Source: Gaiellasilicea sp963811885 (GTDB lineage: Bacteria; Actinomycetota; Thermoleophilia; Gaiellales; Gaiellaceae). From it: a stretch of DNA of 64,000 nucleotides. The notes below the pieces were generated by a model. The model did no database searches and was not told the DNA's origin. It saw nothing but the letters and a program-made list of their open reading frames with translations. Both the position numbers and the translations under genes were made by a program. The stretch spans positions 744,001 to 808,000 of the forward strand of contig CAWETB010000015.1 of assembly GCA_963811885.1 (NCBI GenBank), in the 5' to 3' direction. Of the stretch, positions 55,007 to 62,899 are shown piece by piece (position 1 is the first letter of the stretch; the number at the start of each line of letters is the position of its first letter).

Positions 55007-55228
55007 CTACTCGGTGATGACGGTGTCGGTCTCGGGGAACGTCCCCGGGATCCGCGCGCGGCGCCTGTCACGGGTCTCCCGCTTGCCGCCGTACTCGCGG
55101 CCGTTGCGCCGGTCCTCCCCCTCGCGCCGGTCCATGATCACCGTCACGTTGGGGTTGTCCTTGTAGTACTCGACCATCTTCTCGTAGAGGTCGGCCTCGA
55201 GATCACGTGGAATCACGCAATAGATCAT
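55007..55228 (-). CDS. Small charged protein of unknown function
   Basis: A 73-residue protein: MIYCVIPRDLEADLYEKMVEYYKDNPNVTVIMDRREGEDRRNG followed by an Arg-rich tail. The ferredoxin-like beta-alpha-beta start and DRREGEDRR pattern recur in actinobacterial small proteins as I remember them, without known function. It is transcribed toward the protease gene. Confidence 0.55.
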   Translation of the reverse strand: MIYCVIPRDLEADLYEKMVEYYKDNPNVTVIMDRREGEDRRNGREYGGKRETRDRRRARIPGTFPETDTVITE

Positions 55229-55270
55229 GGGCTCAGTCTACGAACCCGGGCGGTCGGCGCCAGACCCTTT

Positions 55271-55900
55271 TTAGTGACGTTTGGCGGCAGCGGTGAGAGC
55301 GCCGAGACCGACGAAAACGGACCCCGAGACGTATCGCTGCACCGAGAGGAAGCGCCGGCTGCCGCGCAGGTGCTCGGAGGCCGTTCCGGCCGCCAGCGCC
55401 CAGATGCTGTCGCTGATGACCGCGAGGACGACGAAGACGAGGCCGAGCACCGCGATCTGCACCCCGGTGTTGCCCTGCTCGGGGTCGACGAACTGCGGCA
55501 GGAAGGCGAAGAAGAAGAGCGCCGTCTTCGGGTTGAGCACGTTCACGATCACGCCCTGGCCGAACCGGCGGCGGAGGCGCCGCTCGCTGGGTAGGCTCGC
55601 CGGCTGCTCGTCGCGCCGCCTGAAGATCGTCCACAGCCCCATGCAGATCAGATAGGCCGCGCCGGCGTACTTGATCACGTTGAACGCCGTCGCCGACGAG
55701 ACGAGGATCGACGAGAGGCCGATCGCGGCGGCGAGGACATGGACCAGCCCGCCGACCGCGATCCCGAGCGCCGAGACGAAGCCGGCGAGCCTGCCGCGAT
55801 CGATGCTCTGCGAGACGATGTAGAGCACCGCCGGACCGGGCACGACGATCAGCGCGAGCGCGGCCAGGCCGAAGACGAGCAGGGTCGCCGGATCGGGCAC
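55271..55900 (-). CDS. LysE/RhtB-family amino-acid exporter
   Basis: A 209-residue membrane protein with about six helices. LIVVPGPAVLYIVSQSIDRGRLAGFVSALGIAVGGLVHVLAAAIGLS is the family N-terminus, and GVIVNVLNPKTALFFFAFLPQFV is the hallmark second motif. Such proteins export basic or neutral amino acids. Start GTG 55900. Confidence 0.87.
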   Translation of the reverse strand: MPDPATLLVFGLAALALIVVPGPAVLYIVSQSIDRGRLAGFVSALGIAVGGLVHVLAAAIGLSSILVSSATAFNVIKYAGAAYLICMGLWTIFRRRDEQPASLPSERRLRRRFGQGVIVNVLNPKTALFFFAFLPQFVDPEQGNTGVQIAVLGLVFVVLAVISDSIWALAAGTASEHLRGSRRFLSVQRYVSGSVFVGLGALTAAAKRH

Positions 55901-55904
55901 GGGC

Positions 55905-56516
55905 TCAGACCCTGGCGATGTCGGGCATCAGGCGGCCGTCGTCGGCCAGGTACGCGTTCCAGTCCTGGTAGCCCGCGTCGAGCTCCTCCAGATCGTGGCC
56001 GCGCTCGACGAGCCGTACCGGTTGCGCCGCATCCGGAGACACGCGGTACTGGTACCAGGAGATCTCCCACGCCACGGTCACGACCATCTCGCCGCTCACG
56101 CCCGAGAGCGGCACGATCGAGGACGTCGGCGCACCGAGGCTCTTCGCGACGCCGGCGACCGTCCGCCGGTGCGCGCTCGCGTTGAAGAGGTCTGCCGCCT
56201 CGACGACCGCGAGCTCCGGCTCCGACAGCCGGCGCAGGATCGGCTCGTCCGCGACCGGCGCCTCCTCGGCACGACGGCCCCCTCCGAGCAGGCCTGCCCA
56301 GCGGCTCTTCCGCCGGCGGGCGTCGAACGGAACGGTCGGCAGCGAAGGGCTGCCCTCCCGCATCCAGCCGTGCTCGATGGCGATCTCCGCACAGAGCGGG
56401 CAGACGTCGACGTACTCGCCGCCACCGGGCGAGAACCGAAGAGCATGCTCGCCCATCAGGAGCGAGCGCTCGCAGATCGCGCAGGTGCGCGTTGCGGTTG
56501 AACGCGTCACACGCAT
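55905..56516 (-). CDS. Protein of unknown function with zinc-finger-like N-terminus
   Basis: A 203-residue soluble protein. Two CxxC pairs (RTCAICERSL and VDVCPLCAEIA) suggest a treble-clef zinc finger. The rest, including VADEPILRRLSEPELAVVEAADLFNASAHRRTVAGVAKSLGAPTSSIVPLSG and VTVAWEISWYQYRV, shows mixed alpha/beta character. No family was recognised. It ends five bases before lysE, so the two may be co-transcribed. Confidence 0.65.
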   Translation of the reverse strand: MRVTRSTATRTCAICERSLLMGEHALRFSPGGGEYVDVCPLCAEIAIEHGWMREGSPSLPTVPFDARRRKSRWAGLLGGGRRAEEAPVADEPILRRLSEPELAVVEAADLFNASAHRRTVAGVAKSLGAPTSSIVPLSGVSGEMVVTVAWEISWYQYRVSPDAAQPVRLVERGHDLEELDAGYQDWNAYLADDGRLMPDIARV

Positions 56517-56567
56517 CCCGGCGACCGTAGCAAACGAATCGAGTTATCCACAGGACCCCGTTCTGCT

Positions 56568-56584
56568 ATATGTAACTCACATAT
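56568..56584. promoter_or_regulatory. PadR operator-like dyad at the start codon
   Basis: ATATGT-AACTC-ACATAT is a perfect dyad, matching the ATGT/ACAT half-sites of PadR proteins. It overlaps the ATG of the PadR gene itself. A TATATG -10-like element lies in the left arm, so the transcript may be leaderless and autoregulated. Confidence 0.7.
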
Positions 56585-56939
56585 GTATCGACGACGAGGA
56601 TGGCATGGACGGGGCGGGCGGATCGAGCGCTTCCAGGTCGCCGCGCTGCTCCTGCTGCTGCGCGAGCGCCCTGCCCACGGCTACGACCTGCTCGAGCGGC
56701 TGCCCTCGGTGCTCGGCGACGAGCGCATCGACGTCGGCAACCTCTACCGCGTCCTCCGCAGCCTCGAGGAGCAGGGCCTCGTGAGCAGCGAGTGGGACGA
56801 ATCCGTCCCCGGCCCGGCCAAGCGGACCTACGAGCTGACCGCCGCCGGCCGCGAGGCGCTCGAGCGCTGGGCCGCCGCGCTCGCGGAGACCCGCACCCGG
56901 ATCGACCGCTTTCTCCAACGACATGAGGAAGGGAGGTGA
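56583..56939 (+). CDS. PadR-family transcriptional regulator
   Basis: A 118-residue winged-helix repressor. GGRIERFQVAALLLLLRERPAHGYDLLERL, DVGNLYRVLRSLEEQGLVSSEWDESVPGPAKRTYELTAAGREAL is the PadR core, with a C-terminal dimerisation helix. PadR proteins respond to small molecules such as phenolics or antibiotics. Its own ATG overlaps an ATATGT/ACATAT operator. The adjacent small coiled-coil gene is its likely partner. Confidence 0.9.
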   Translation: MYRRRGWHGRGGRIERFQVAALLLLLRERPAHGYDLLERLPSVLGDERIDVGNLYRVLRSLEEQGLVSSEWDESVPGPAKRTYELTAAGREALERWAAALAETRTRIDRFLQRHEEGR

Positions 56940-56941
56940 CC

Positions 56942-57133
56942 ATGCATCACCGCAGATTTCAGCGTCGGCGCCCGCCGCTCGGCGCGCGCTTCTACGCAAG
57001 CGAGAACGTGCTCGAGCGGCTGGATTCCTACCAGCGCGACCTCGAGCAGGAGCTCGCGGACGTGACGGAGCTGATCAAGCGGCTCCGCGAGACCGACGCG
57101 CCGCAGAGCCAGACAGAGCCCCAGACGATCTGA
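56942..57133 (+). CDS. Small coiled-coil protein after PadR
   Basis: A 63-residue protein: a basic N-terminus (MHHRRFQRRRPPLGARF) and a coiled-coil (ENVLERLDSYQRDLEQELADVTELIKRLRE). It starts two bases after the PadR stop, with the PadR-internal GGAGG as ribosome site. Small coiled-coil proteins behind PadR genes are common in actinobacteria. A terminator follows. Confidence 0.65.
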   Translation: MHHRRFQRRRPPLGARFYASENVLERLDSYQRDLEQELADVTELIKRLRETDAPQSQTEPQTI

Positions 57134-57140
57134 GACGAGC

Positions 57141-57182
57141 AACCCCGGAGCCACGCCGTCAGGCATGGCTCCTTCAGGGGTT
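57141..57182 (+). terminator. Terminator after the PadR operon
   Basis: GGAGCCACGCC (57147-57157) pairs with GGCATGGCTCC (57162-57172) with one mismatch, and AACCCC/GGGGTT extends the base. It follows the coiled-coil gene by seven bases. Confidence 0.65.
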
Positions 57183-57228
57183 CTCGCGTTGAGGATCGGG
57201 CTTCTGCCCGACCCAACTGCGGGCAAGT

Positions 57229-59283
57229 TCAATGAGCGGCGGCGGCCTCTCGCTCGCGCTTCGTGTCCTCGATCACGCGCTGGGCGACGTGGGACGGGAC
57301 CTCCTCGTAGCGGAGGAAGTGCATCGAGTAGTCGCCGCGGCCGCCGGTGATCGACGTCAGCGTCTGCAGGTACGTGAGCATCTCGGCCATCGGCACCTCG
57401 GCCTTGATCGTCGTCATGCCGGCCGCCGGCTCCATCCCGTGCAGGCGGCCGCGACGCGAGTTGAGGTCGCCGTTGACGGCGCCGACGGCCTCGTCGGGCA
57501 CCGTCACCTCCAGCTCCATGATCGGCTCGAGCAGCACCGGCTCCGCCTTCGTGTACGCCTCCTTGAACGCCATCGAGCCGGCGATCTTGAACGCCATCTC
57601 CGAGGAGTCGACCGTGTGGTACGAGCCGTCCACGAGCAGCACGCGAATGCCCTGCACGGGCGCGCCGGCGAGCTCGCCGTGGTGCATCGCCTCCTGGATC
57701 CCCTTGTCGACGGCGGGCCGGTAGCTCTGCGGGATGACGCCGCCGACGATCTTGTCGACGAACTCGTAGCCGACGTTCCCCTCGATCGGCTCGAGGACGA
57801 TCGTGCAGTCGCCGAACTGCCCGCGGCCGCCGGTCTGCTTCTTGTAGCGGGCGTGCGAGCGGGACTCCTTGCGGATCGTCTCCAGGTACGGCACGCGCGG
57901 CGGGTGCAGCTCGACGTCGACGCCGAAGCGGCGCTTGGCGCGCTCGAGCGCGACCTCGACGTGCATCTGGCTCATACCCGAGAGGATCTCCTCCCCGGTC
58001 TGCTGGTCGCGGTGCAGCCGCAGCGTCGGGTCCTCCTCCCCCAGCCGCCGGATCGCCTGCGCGACCTTCTCCTCCTCGCCCTTCGACTTCGGCGTGATCG
58101 CGAAGCTCATCACCGGCTCCGGGAAGCCGATCTCGGGCACGTCGGTCTCGACCTCCTTGTCGAGCAGCAGGTCGCCCGTCTGCACCTCCTTCAGCTTCGC
58201 GACGGCGCCGATGTCGCCAGGCCCGAACTCCTGGGCGGGAATGTGCTCCTTGCCCTGCTGGAAGAGCAGCGAGCCCATCCGCTCCTTCGCGTGGGTGCGC
58301 GCGTCGACGAGCGTCTGGTCGGGGCGGACCGAGCCCTGGAGGACGCGGAAGAGGTTGATCCGGCCCGCGAACGGGTCGGCGATCGTCTTGAAGACGAAGG
58401 CGGCCGTGTCGGCGCCCTCGATGTGCGTGATCGAGCCCGCCTTCGCCGGTGACGGCACGCCCTCGACGATCAGGTCGAAGAGCGCGTGCGTGCCGAGGTT
58501 CTTCGTCGCGACGCCGCAGGCGACCGGGAAGACCTCGCCGCGGGTGACGGCGTCCTTGAGCGCGTGCGCGACCTCCTCGACGCCGAGCTCCTCGCCCTCG
58601 AGGTACTTCTCCATCAGCGCCTCGTCGGTCTGGACGACCTCGTCGAGCAGCTTCTCCCGGTACTCCTGGACGAGTCCCGCCAGCTCGTCGGGGATCGGCC
58701 CCGGCTCCGGCTCCTTCTCGCCGTCCGGGCTCGTGTAGGCGCACATGTGGAGGATGTCGACGATCCCGGTCAGCTCGTGCTCGCTGCCGATCGGCAGCTG
58801 GACGGCGACGCAGCGCGGCGAAAGCTGCTCCTGCATCTGACCGAGCGCGCGGAAGAAGTCGGCGCGCTCCCGGTCGAGCATGTTGACGAAGAGGACGCGC
58901 GCGATCCCGAGCTCGTCGGCGCGCTTCCAGACCCGAGCCGTCCCGACCTCGACGCCCATGACGCCGCTGAGCACGAACAGCGCCCCTTCGACGACGCGGA
59001 GCGCGCAGCGCGCCTCGCCCTGAAAGCTCGGGTCGCCGGGGACGTCGACGAGGTTGAGCTTCCGGTCCTGCCACTCCGCGTGCGTGAGCGCGAGCGCGAT
59101 CGACATCCTCCGCTGCTGCTCGTCGTCGTCCCAGTCGGCGACCGTCGAGCCCGCCTCGATCGTGCCGAGGCGGTTCGTCTCGCCCGCCTGGAAGAGCAGC
59201 GCCTCGACGAGCGAGGTCTTGCCCGTGCCTCGGTGGCCGACGACGGCGACGTTGCGGATCTTTCCGGGCTCGAATGCGGGCAT
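57229..59283 (-). CDS. EF-G-like GTPase (EF-G paralogue)
   Basis: A 684-residue translational GTPase with all five EF-G domains (for example GGRGQFGDCTIVLEPIEG in domain IV). The G1 loop is GHRGTGKT (16-23) and G3 DVPG. G4 reads NMLD in place of NKxD, missing the Lys that contacts guanine, and the HVD of canonical EF-G is absent. It is therefore a divergent FusA2-type paralogue, perhaps involved in ribosome rescue or recycling rather than routine elongation. ATG 59283. Confidence 0.85.
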   Translation of the reverse strand: MPAFEPGKIRNVAVVGHRGTGKTSLVEALLFQAGETNRLGTIEAGSTVADWDDDEQQRRMSIALALTHAEWQDRKLNLVDVPGDPSFQGEARCALRVVEGALFVLSGVMGVEVGTARVWKRADELGIARVLFVNMLDRERADFFRALGQMQEQLSPRCVAVQLPIGSEHELTGIVDILHMCAYTSPDGEKEPEPGPIPDELAGLVQEYREKLLDEVVQTDEALMEKYLEGEELGVEEVAHALKDAVTRGEVFPVACGVATKNLGTHALFDLIVEGVPSPAKAGSITHIEGADTAAFVFKTIADPFAGRINLFRVLQGSVRPDQTLVDARTHAKERMGSLLFQQGKEHIPAQEFGPGDIGAVAKLKEVQTGDLLLDKEVETDVPEIGFPEPVMSFAITPKSKGEEEKVAQAIRRLGEEDPTLRLHRDQQTGEEILSGMSQMHVEVALERAKRRFGVDVELHPPRVPYLETIRKESRSHARYKKQTGGRGQFGDCTIVLEPIEGNVGYEFVDKIVGGVIPQSYRPAVDKGIQEAMHHGELAGAPVQGIRVLLVDGSYHTVDSSEMAFKIAGSMAFKEAYTKAEPVLLEPIMELEVTVPDEAVGAVNGDLNSRRGRLHGMEPAAGMTTIKAEVPMAEMLTYLQTLTSITGGRGDYSMHFLRYEEVPSHVAQRVIEDTKREREAAAAH

Positions 59284-59339
59284 GCGCGGCGTCCTCCTCG
59301 GATCTCCAGTGGCGAGAGCCGAATCGTAACCGGCTGTCG

Positions 59340-60116
59340 TCAGCCGAGCGGGACGCGTGCGGCGCCGAGGCGTGCCTTGAGGCGGAGGATCGCCTTCGTG
59401 TGCAGCTGGGAGACGCGTGACTCGGTGACCCCGAGCACCTCGCCGATCTCGCGCAGGGTCAGCTCCTCGTAGTAGTAGAGCGTGACGACGAGCTTCTCGC
59501 GCTCGGGCAGGCGCGCGATCGCCTCGCCGAGCGCCTCCTTCATCTCGGTCTGCGCCAGGGCCGATTGCGGCTCGGGGCCTTGCGTGTCCTCGATCGTGTC
59601 GATCAGGGCGATCTGGTCGCCGCCCGCGGACACGGTCCAGAGCTCGTCGAGCGCGGCGATCGACGACCGCGAGATCTCGGTCAGGCTGGAGCCCAGCTCA
59701 TCCTCGGTCAGCCCGAGCTTCTCGGCGATCTCCTCGTCGGTCGGCGCGCGGTGCAGCTTCTTCTCGAGCTCGGCGATCGCCCGCTCGATGTCGCGGGCGC
59801 GGGCGCGGACCGAACGCGGCACCCAGTCGAGCGCGCGGAGCTCGTCGATGATCGCGCCCTTGATCCTCGCGATCGCGTACGTCTCGAACTTGATCTCCCG
59901 GTCGGGGTCGTAGCGCTCGATCGCCCCGATCAGCCCGAGCAGGCCGTACGAGACGAGATCGCCCTCGTCGACGTGCGCCGGCAGTCCGCTCCCGAGCCGC
60001 CCGGCGACGAACTTGACGAGCGGCGCGTAGGTCAGGATCAGGCGGTCGCGAACGGTACGGTCCTGCGTCCGGCGGAACTCCTGCCAGAGCGCGCTCGTGT
60101 CGTCGACCTTCGCCAT
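59340..60116 (-). CDS. FliA/WhiG-type sigma factor
   Basis: A 258-residue alternative sigma factor with regions 2, 3 and 4: LILTYAPLVKFVAGRLGSGLPAHVDEGDLVSYGLLGLIGAIERYDPDREIKFETYAIARIKGAIIDELRALDWVPRSVR, then LHRAPTDEEIAEKLGLTEDEL and LPEREKLVVTLYYYEELTLREIGEVLGVTESRVSQLHTKA. It fits WhiG/FliA, which control motility or sporulation-type development in relatives; no flagellar genes are in this window. ATG 60116. Confidence 0.92.
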   Translation of the reverse strand: MAKVDDTSALWQEFRRTQDRTVRDRLILTYAPLVKFVAGRLGSGLPAHVDEGDLVSYGLLGLIGAIERYDPDREIKFETYAIARIKGAIIDELRALDWVPRSVRARARDIERAIAELEKKLHRAPTDEEIAEKLGLTEDELGSSLTEISRSSIAALDELWTVSAGGDQIALIDTIEDTQGPEPQSALAQTEMKEALGEAIARLPEREKLVVTLYYYEELTLREIGEVLGVTESRVSQLHTKAILRLKARLGAARVPLG

Positions 60117-60151
60117 GGCGAGAGAATACGCTGCGTGAGGCCGGATTCTTT

Positions 60152-60322
60152 CTAGCGTCGGCGCAGCAGTCGCACCGACATGGTCAGCATCCAGCCGCCG
60201 AGGGCCGCCGCGGCGACCGCGATCACCCACTGTTCCGCCCCACCGGCGGCCAGCGCGATCCCGCCGAACCCGAGCGCGAGCGCGAGGAAGAGCAACCCGA
60301 GCGCGTGTCGCTGGGAGAGCAT
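60152..60322 (-). CDS. Small two-helix membrane protein
   Basis: A 56-residue protein: MLSQRHALGLLFLALALGFGGIALAAGG and AVAAAALGGWMLTMSVRLLRRR, two likely membrane helices with a basic cytoplasmic end. It lies 35 bases before the sigma gene on the same strand. No family is identified. Confidence 0.55.
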   Translation of the reverse strand: MLSQRHALGLLFLALALGFGGIALAAGGAEQWVIAVAAAALGGWMLTMSVRLLRRR

Positions 60323-60352
60323 CCGGGGCAAGGCTACAATCCGCCTCAGCGA

Positions 60353-60425
60353 AGGGGCGTAGCTCAGCTGGTAGAGCGTCGGTCTCCAAAACCGAATGTC
60401 GCAGGTTCGAGTCCTGTCGCCCCTG
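60353..60425 (+). tRNA. tRNA-Trp (CCA)
   Basis: A cloverleaf on the plus strand. Acceptor AGGGGCG pairs with CGCCCCT, D arm AGCTCAGCTGGTAGAGC, anticodon loop CTCCAAA gives CCA, T loop TTCGAGT. In many bacteria secE-nusG follow this tRNA; here a short membrane protein gene follows instead. Confidence 0.93.
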
Positions 60426-60456
60426 TTGCAGGTCACCGCGAGGGTCTCCCGTACTG

Positions 60457-60738
60457 ATGACTGTGCTTCGAATCGCGCTTGCCGTCGGCGTCGCCGCCCT
60501 GCTCGTGGGCGCCGTCGCCGTCCTCGACCACCGGCACAAGCGGCACGTCGAGTTCGCCGCGCAGGAGGATGCCTGGTTCTGTGCGCACGGCCGCCCGTCG
60601 GCGTGCACCGACTTCGACGAGGTCGCCTACGAGGCGCGTTGGGAGCGGAAGGAGACCGCATACCGGGTCACCTTTTTCGCGCTCGGCGCCACGGCGCTCG
60701 GGCTGTCGGTGGTCGGCCTCCGGCGCCGCCACGGCTGA
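60457..60738 (+). CDS. Small membrane protein after tRNA-Trp
   Basis: A 93-residue protein with two hydrophobic ends (RIALAVGVAALLVGAVAVL and ITFFALGATALGLSVVGL-like segment) flanking a hydrophilic loop with two Cys (WFCAHGRPSACTDFDEVAYEARW). It sits where secE would be in many bacteria, but shows no SecE signature. The function is unknown. Confidence 0.55.
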   Translation: MTVLRIALAVGVAALLVGAVAVLDHRHKRHVEFAAQEDAWFCAHGRPSACTDFDEVAYEARWERKETAYRVTFFALGATALGLSVVGLRRRHG

Positions 60739-61461
60739 GGCCCAGACCACCGCCACGTCGCGAAAAAAGGGCTACCCTGCCCGTGGGTGCGCCCCGCGAC
60801 CAGCCGCCCGGGTCGTCTGTTCTGCAGGCGCCTCGTGGTCAACGGACGTGTTGTGGGAGAGGCCGCACTCCCCGGGCGCGCCCACCTATCCCCCCAGCAC
60901 GCCCCGGCCCGCTTCGCACAAGGGCTGAATGACGGCGAGCGCCACCGCCTCGACCCTGTGACCGCCCAGGGCCAAAGGCTGGCGGCGCGTTGCGGGTGAG
61001 GGACGCGCGCTGCGCGAAACCTCACTCCGGTGCCGCCGAATATTGCAGGTGCTTGTGCAGAATGCAACACGAATCAAGGGGCTCGCGCGTCGACGCGAAT
61101 ACGGCTCGCGTGGGCGAGCTGGCTCTCCCATCGGCGGCCGGCAACGTGGAGGTGACCGTCGACGCAAGCCGAGGGAGCTCGCGCCCGAACGGTGTCGGTC
61201 GTGCTGACGCCGCGGGTCTAGACGGGGCGGCGCGCGTCGAGCGTCAGCGCGGGCCGCGGCGTCACGACGGGCTTCTGGGCGGCTCGGCGATTGGAGCTCT
61301 CGACCGAGCGGGCAAGCCGGACGAGTGGCTCGGCGAGTCCGAGGCGCGACATGATGGTGAACCGAAGCATCTCTGCTCCAAGTCTTCGGCGTTGGGGTAC
61401 TCGAACCTGTCCCCCGATCGAAGGATTCCTACACCCCCGATCGGCTGGACCTGACGGCGTT
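60739..61461. other. Gene-poor interval with little visible content
   Basis: This 723-base stretch has no convincing gene. A 50-residue minus-strand frame (61370-61218, MLRFTIMSRLGLAEPLVRLARSVE) has a GGAG upstream and may be a small gene. Longer frames here have random composition. A degenerate dyad (TTGCAGG...TGCAA, near 61041-61064) and several GC-rich hairpins occur. Confidence 0.6.
61218..61370 (-). CDS. Possible 50-residue small protein
   Basis: MLRFTIMSRLGLAEPLVRLARSVESSNRRAAQKP follows a GGAG eight bases upstream of ATG 61370. The first half could be an amphipathic helix; the rest is basic and Pro-rich. It lies in an otherwise empty interval and has no recognisable relatives by eye. 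Confidence 0.3.
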   Translation of the reverse strand: MLRFTIMSRLGLAEPLVRLARSVESSNRRAAQKPVVTPRPALTLDARRPV

Positions 61462-62853
61462 TCAGACCGCGAGCAGGGTACGCGATGCCGACTCGCGGTC
61501 AAGCACGCGGCTGAGCGCTTCTACGCAACGTGCGTCGAATTTCGTGTCGGCTTCGTCCCGCAGGAGCGCGATCGCACGCTCGTGCACCCACGCCTCGCGG
61601 TAGACGCGGTCGGAGCGAAGCGCGTCGTAGACGTCGCAGACGGCGAGCACGCGCGTCTCCAGCGAGAGGGTTGTGGCGCCGTCCGGGTAGCCCGTGCCGT
61701 CCAGCCGCTCGTGGTGGTGGCGCACGAGACACCGGATCCGGGGCGAGAAGCCGAGCCGGCCGAGGAGCGCGTCGCCCCAGATCGCGTGCTTCTGGACGAT
61801 CGCGTACTCCTCGTCGTCCAGCGCCGACGGCTTCTTCAGCACCTCGTCGGGGACGGAGAGCTTGCCGATGTCGTGCAGCAGCCCGCCGGTGGCGAGCTCG
61901 CGCAGCCGCGCAGGCGGCAACCCGAGCTCCTCCCCCACCTCGACCGCCAGCAGCGCGACCCGCCGCGTATGGCCTTCGGTGTATTCGTCCTTCTCCGCGA
62001 GCAGCCGGACGAGGCCGCCCACCTGCGAGCCGAGGAACGCCTCCTCGGACGAGACGAGCTCGGCGCCGCTCAGGTCGCCCGCGAGCGGACGGGACGGCGA
62101 GGAACGGAAGAGATCGGCCGCCACGGGCAGGGCGACGAGCAGGACGCCCGCGACCTCGAGCCCGTGGCCGAGCCACCAGGAGAGGTCGAGATAGGTCTGC
62201 GTCAGCGCGGGGACGAGCGCGCCGGCGAGCCAGACGAGCCCGACGAAGACTCCGAGATCGGCACGTCGCCGCGTCAGCAGCACGGTGTGCAGCGCTCGCA
62301 GGGCGAGCACGCCGTAGAAGGCGAGTCCGACGGCGAGCAGGGCGAGCGCGGGCAGGCTGGCCGGTTCCGGCACGGACGGGACGAGCTCCGGCAGCCAGAG
62401 CGCCGCCAGCCCGAGGGCGACGACGCCGACCATCAGCGCCGCCTGGAGCCAGAGCAGCGGCGCCACGGCACGAGGGCTGCGCGTGAACGGAAGCGCGGAG
62501 AGAGCGAGGATGACGCCGCCGACCGGGAGGGTGCCGGCGCCGGTCAGCGCAACGACGCCGTTCATCTCGACGATGAAGCCCGGGCTCGCGAAGCCGTGCA
62601 CGAGGAGCAGCGACGCCATCACGGTGAACGCCGTGCCGACGAGCACCGCACGAGCGTCTCCCCTGCGCCAGCCCCCGTAGGAGAGGGCAACGCCGGCGAC
62701 CGTCGCCACCAGCGACGAGAGGACGACGGCGAAGAAGTGCGTCTTGCTCGAGAACATCACCTGTTCCCGGCTGACGAAGTGGATCAGGGCAGGCGGAATG
62801 ATCGCAACGGCGCCGCCGGCGATCAGCAAGGGCATGAAAGCGTCCCGCCGCAC
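61462..62853 (-). CDS. Membrane HD-GYP domain phosphodiesterase-like protein
   Basis: About 463 residues. The N-terminal half has seven or eight membrane helices, and the C-terminal half is an HD-GYP domain. LLAEKDEYTEGHTRRVALLAVEVGEELGL, LLHDIGKLSVPDEVLKKPSALDDEEYAIVQKHA and VRHHHERLDGTGYPDG carry the HD pair and HHE..DGxGYP motif. HD-GYP enzymes degrade cyclic di-GMP. A MshEN domain is also encoded in the window (46305). GTG 62853 or ATG 62835 may be the start. It diverges from the carboxylase gene. Confidence 0.85.
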   Translation of the reverse strand: MRRDAFMPLLIAGGAVAIIPPALIHFVSREQVMFSSKTHFFAVVLSSLVATVAGVALSYGGWRRGDARAVLVGTAFTVMASLLLVHGFASPGFIVEMNGVVALTGAGTLPVGGVILALSALPFTRSPRAVAPLLWLQAALMVGVVALGLAALWLPELVPSVPEPASLPALALLAVGLAFYGVLALRALHTVLLTRRRADLGVFVGLVWLAGALVPALTQTYLDLSWWLGHGLEVAGVLLVALPVAADLFRSSPSRPLAGDLSGAELVSSEEAFLGSQVGGLVRLLAEKDEYTEGHTRRVALLAVEVGEELGLPPARLRELATGGLLHDIGKLSVPDEVLKKPSALDDEEYAIVQKHAIWGDALLGRLGFSPRIRCLVRHHHERLDGTGYPDGATTLSLETRVLAVCDVYDALRSDRVYREAWVHERAIALLRDEADTKFDARCVEALSRVLDRESASRTLLAV

Positions 62854-62899
62854 GAGGCCGTTATCGGCACCGGCTGGAGCGTTCGTTAGGCTGGGTTTC

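Noticed and set aside
61400..61425. tRNA-like GGTTCGAGTACC on the minus strand
   Set aside because: No acceptor or anticodon stem can be built around it and the T-stem does not pair.
60990..61454. 154-codon plus-strand frame in the gene-poor interval
   Set aside because: Random-looking composition and no ribosome site, and it overlaps a slightly better minus-strand candidate.
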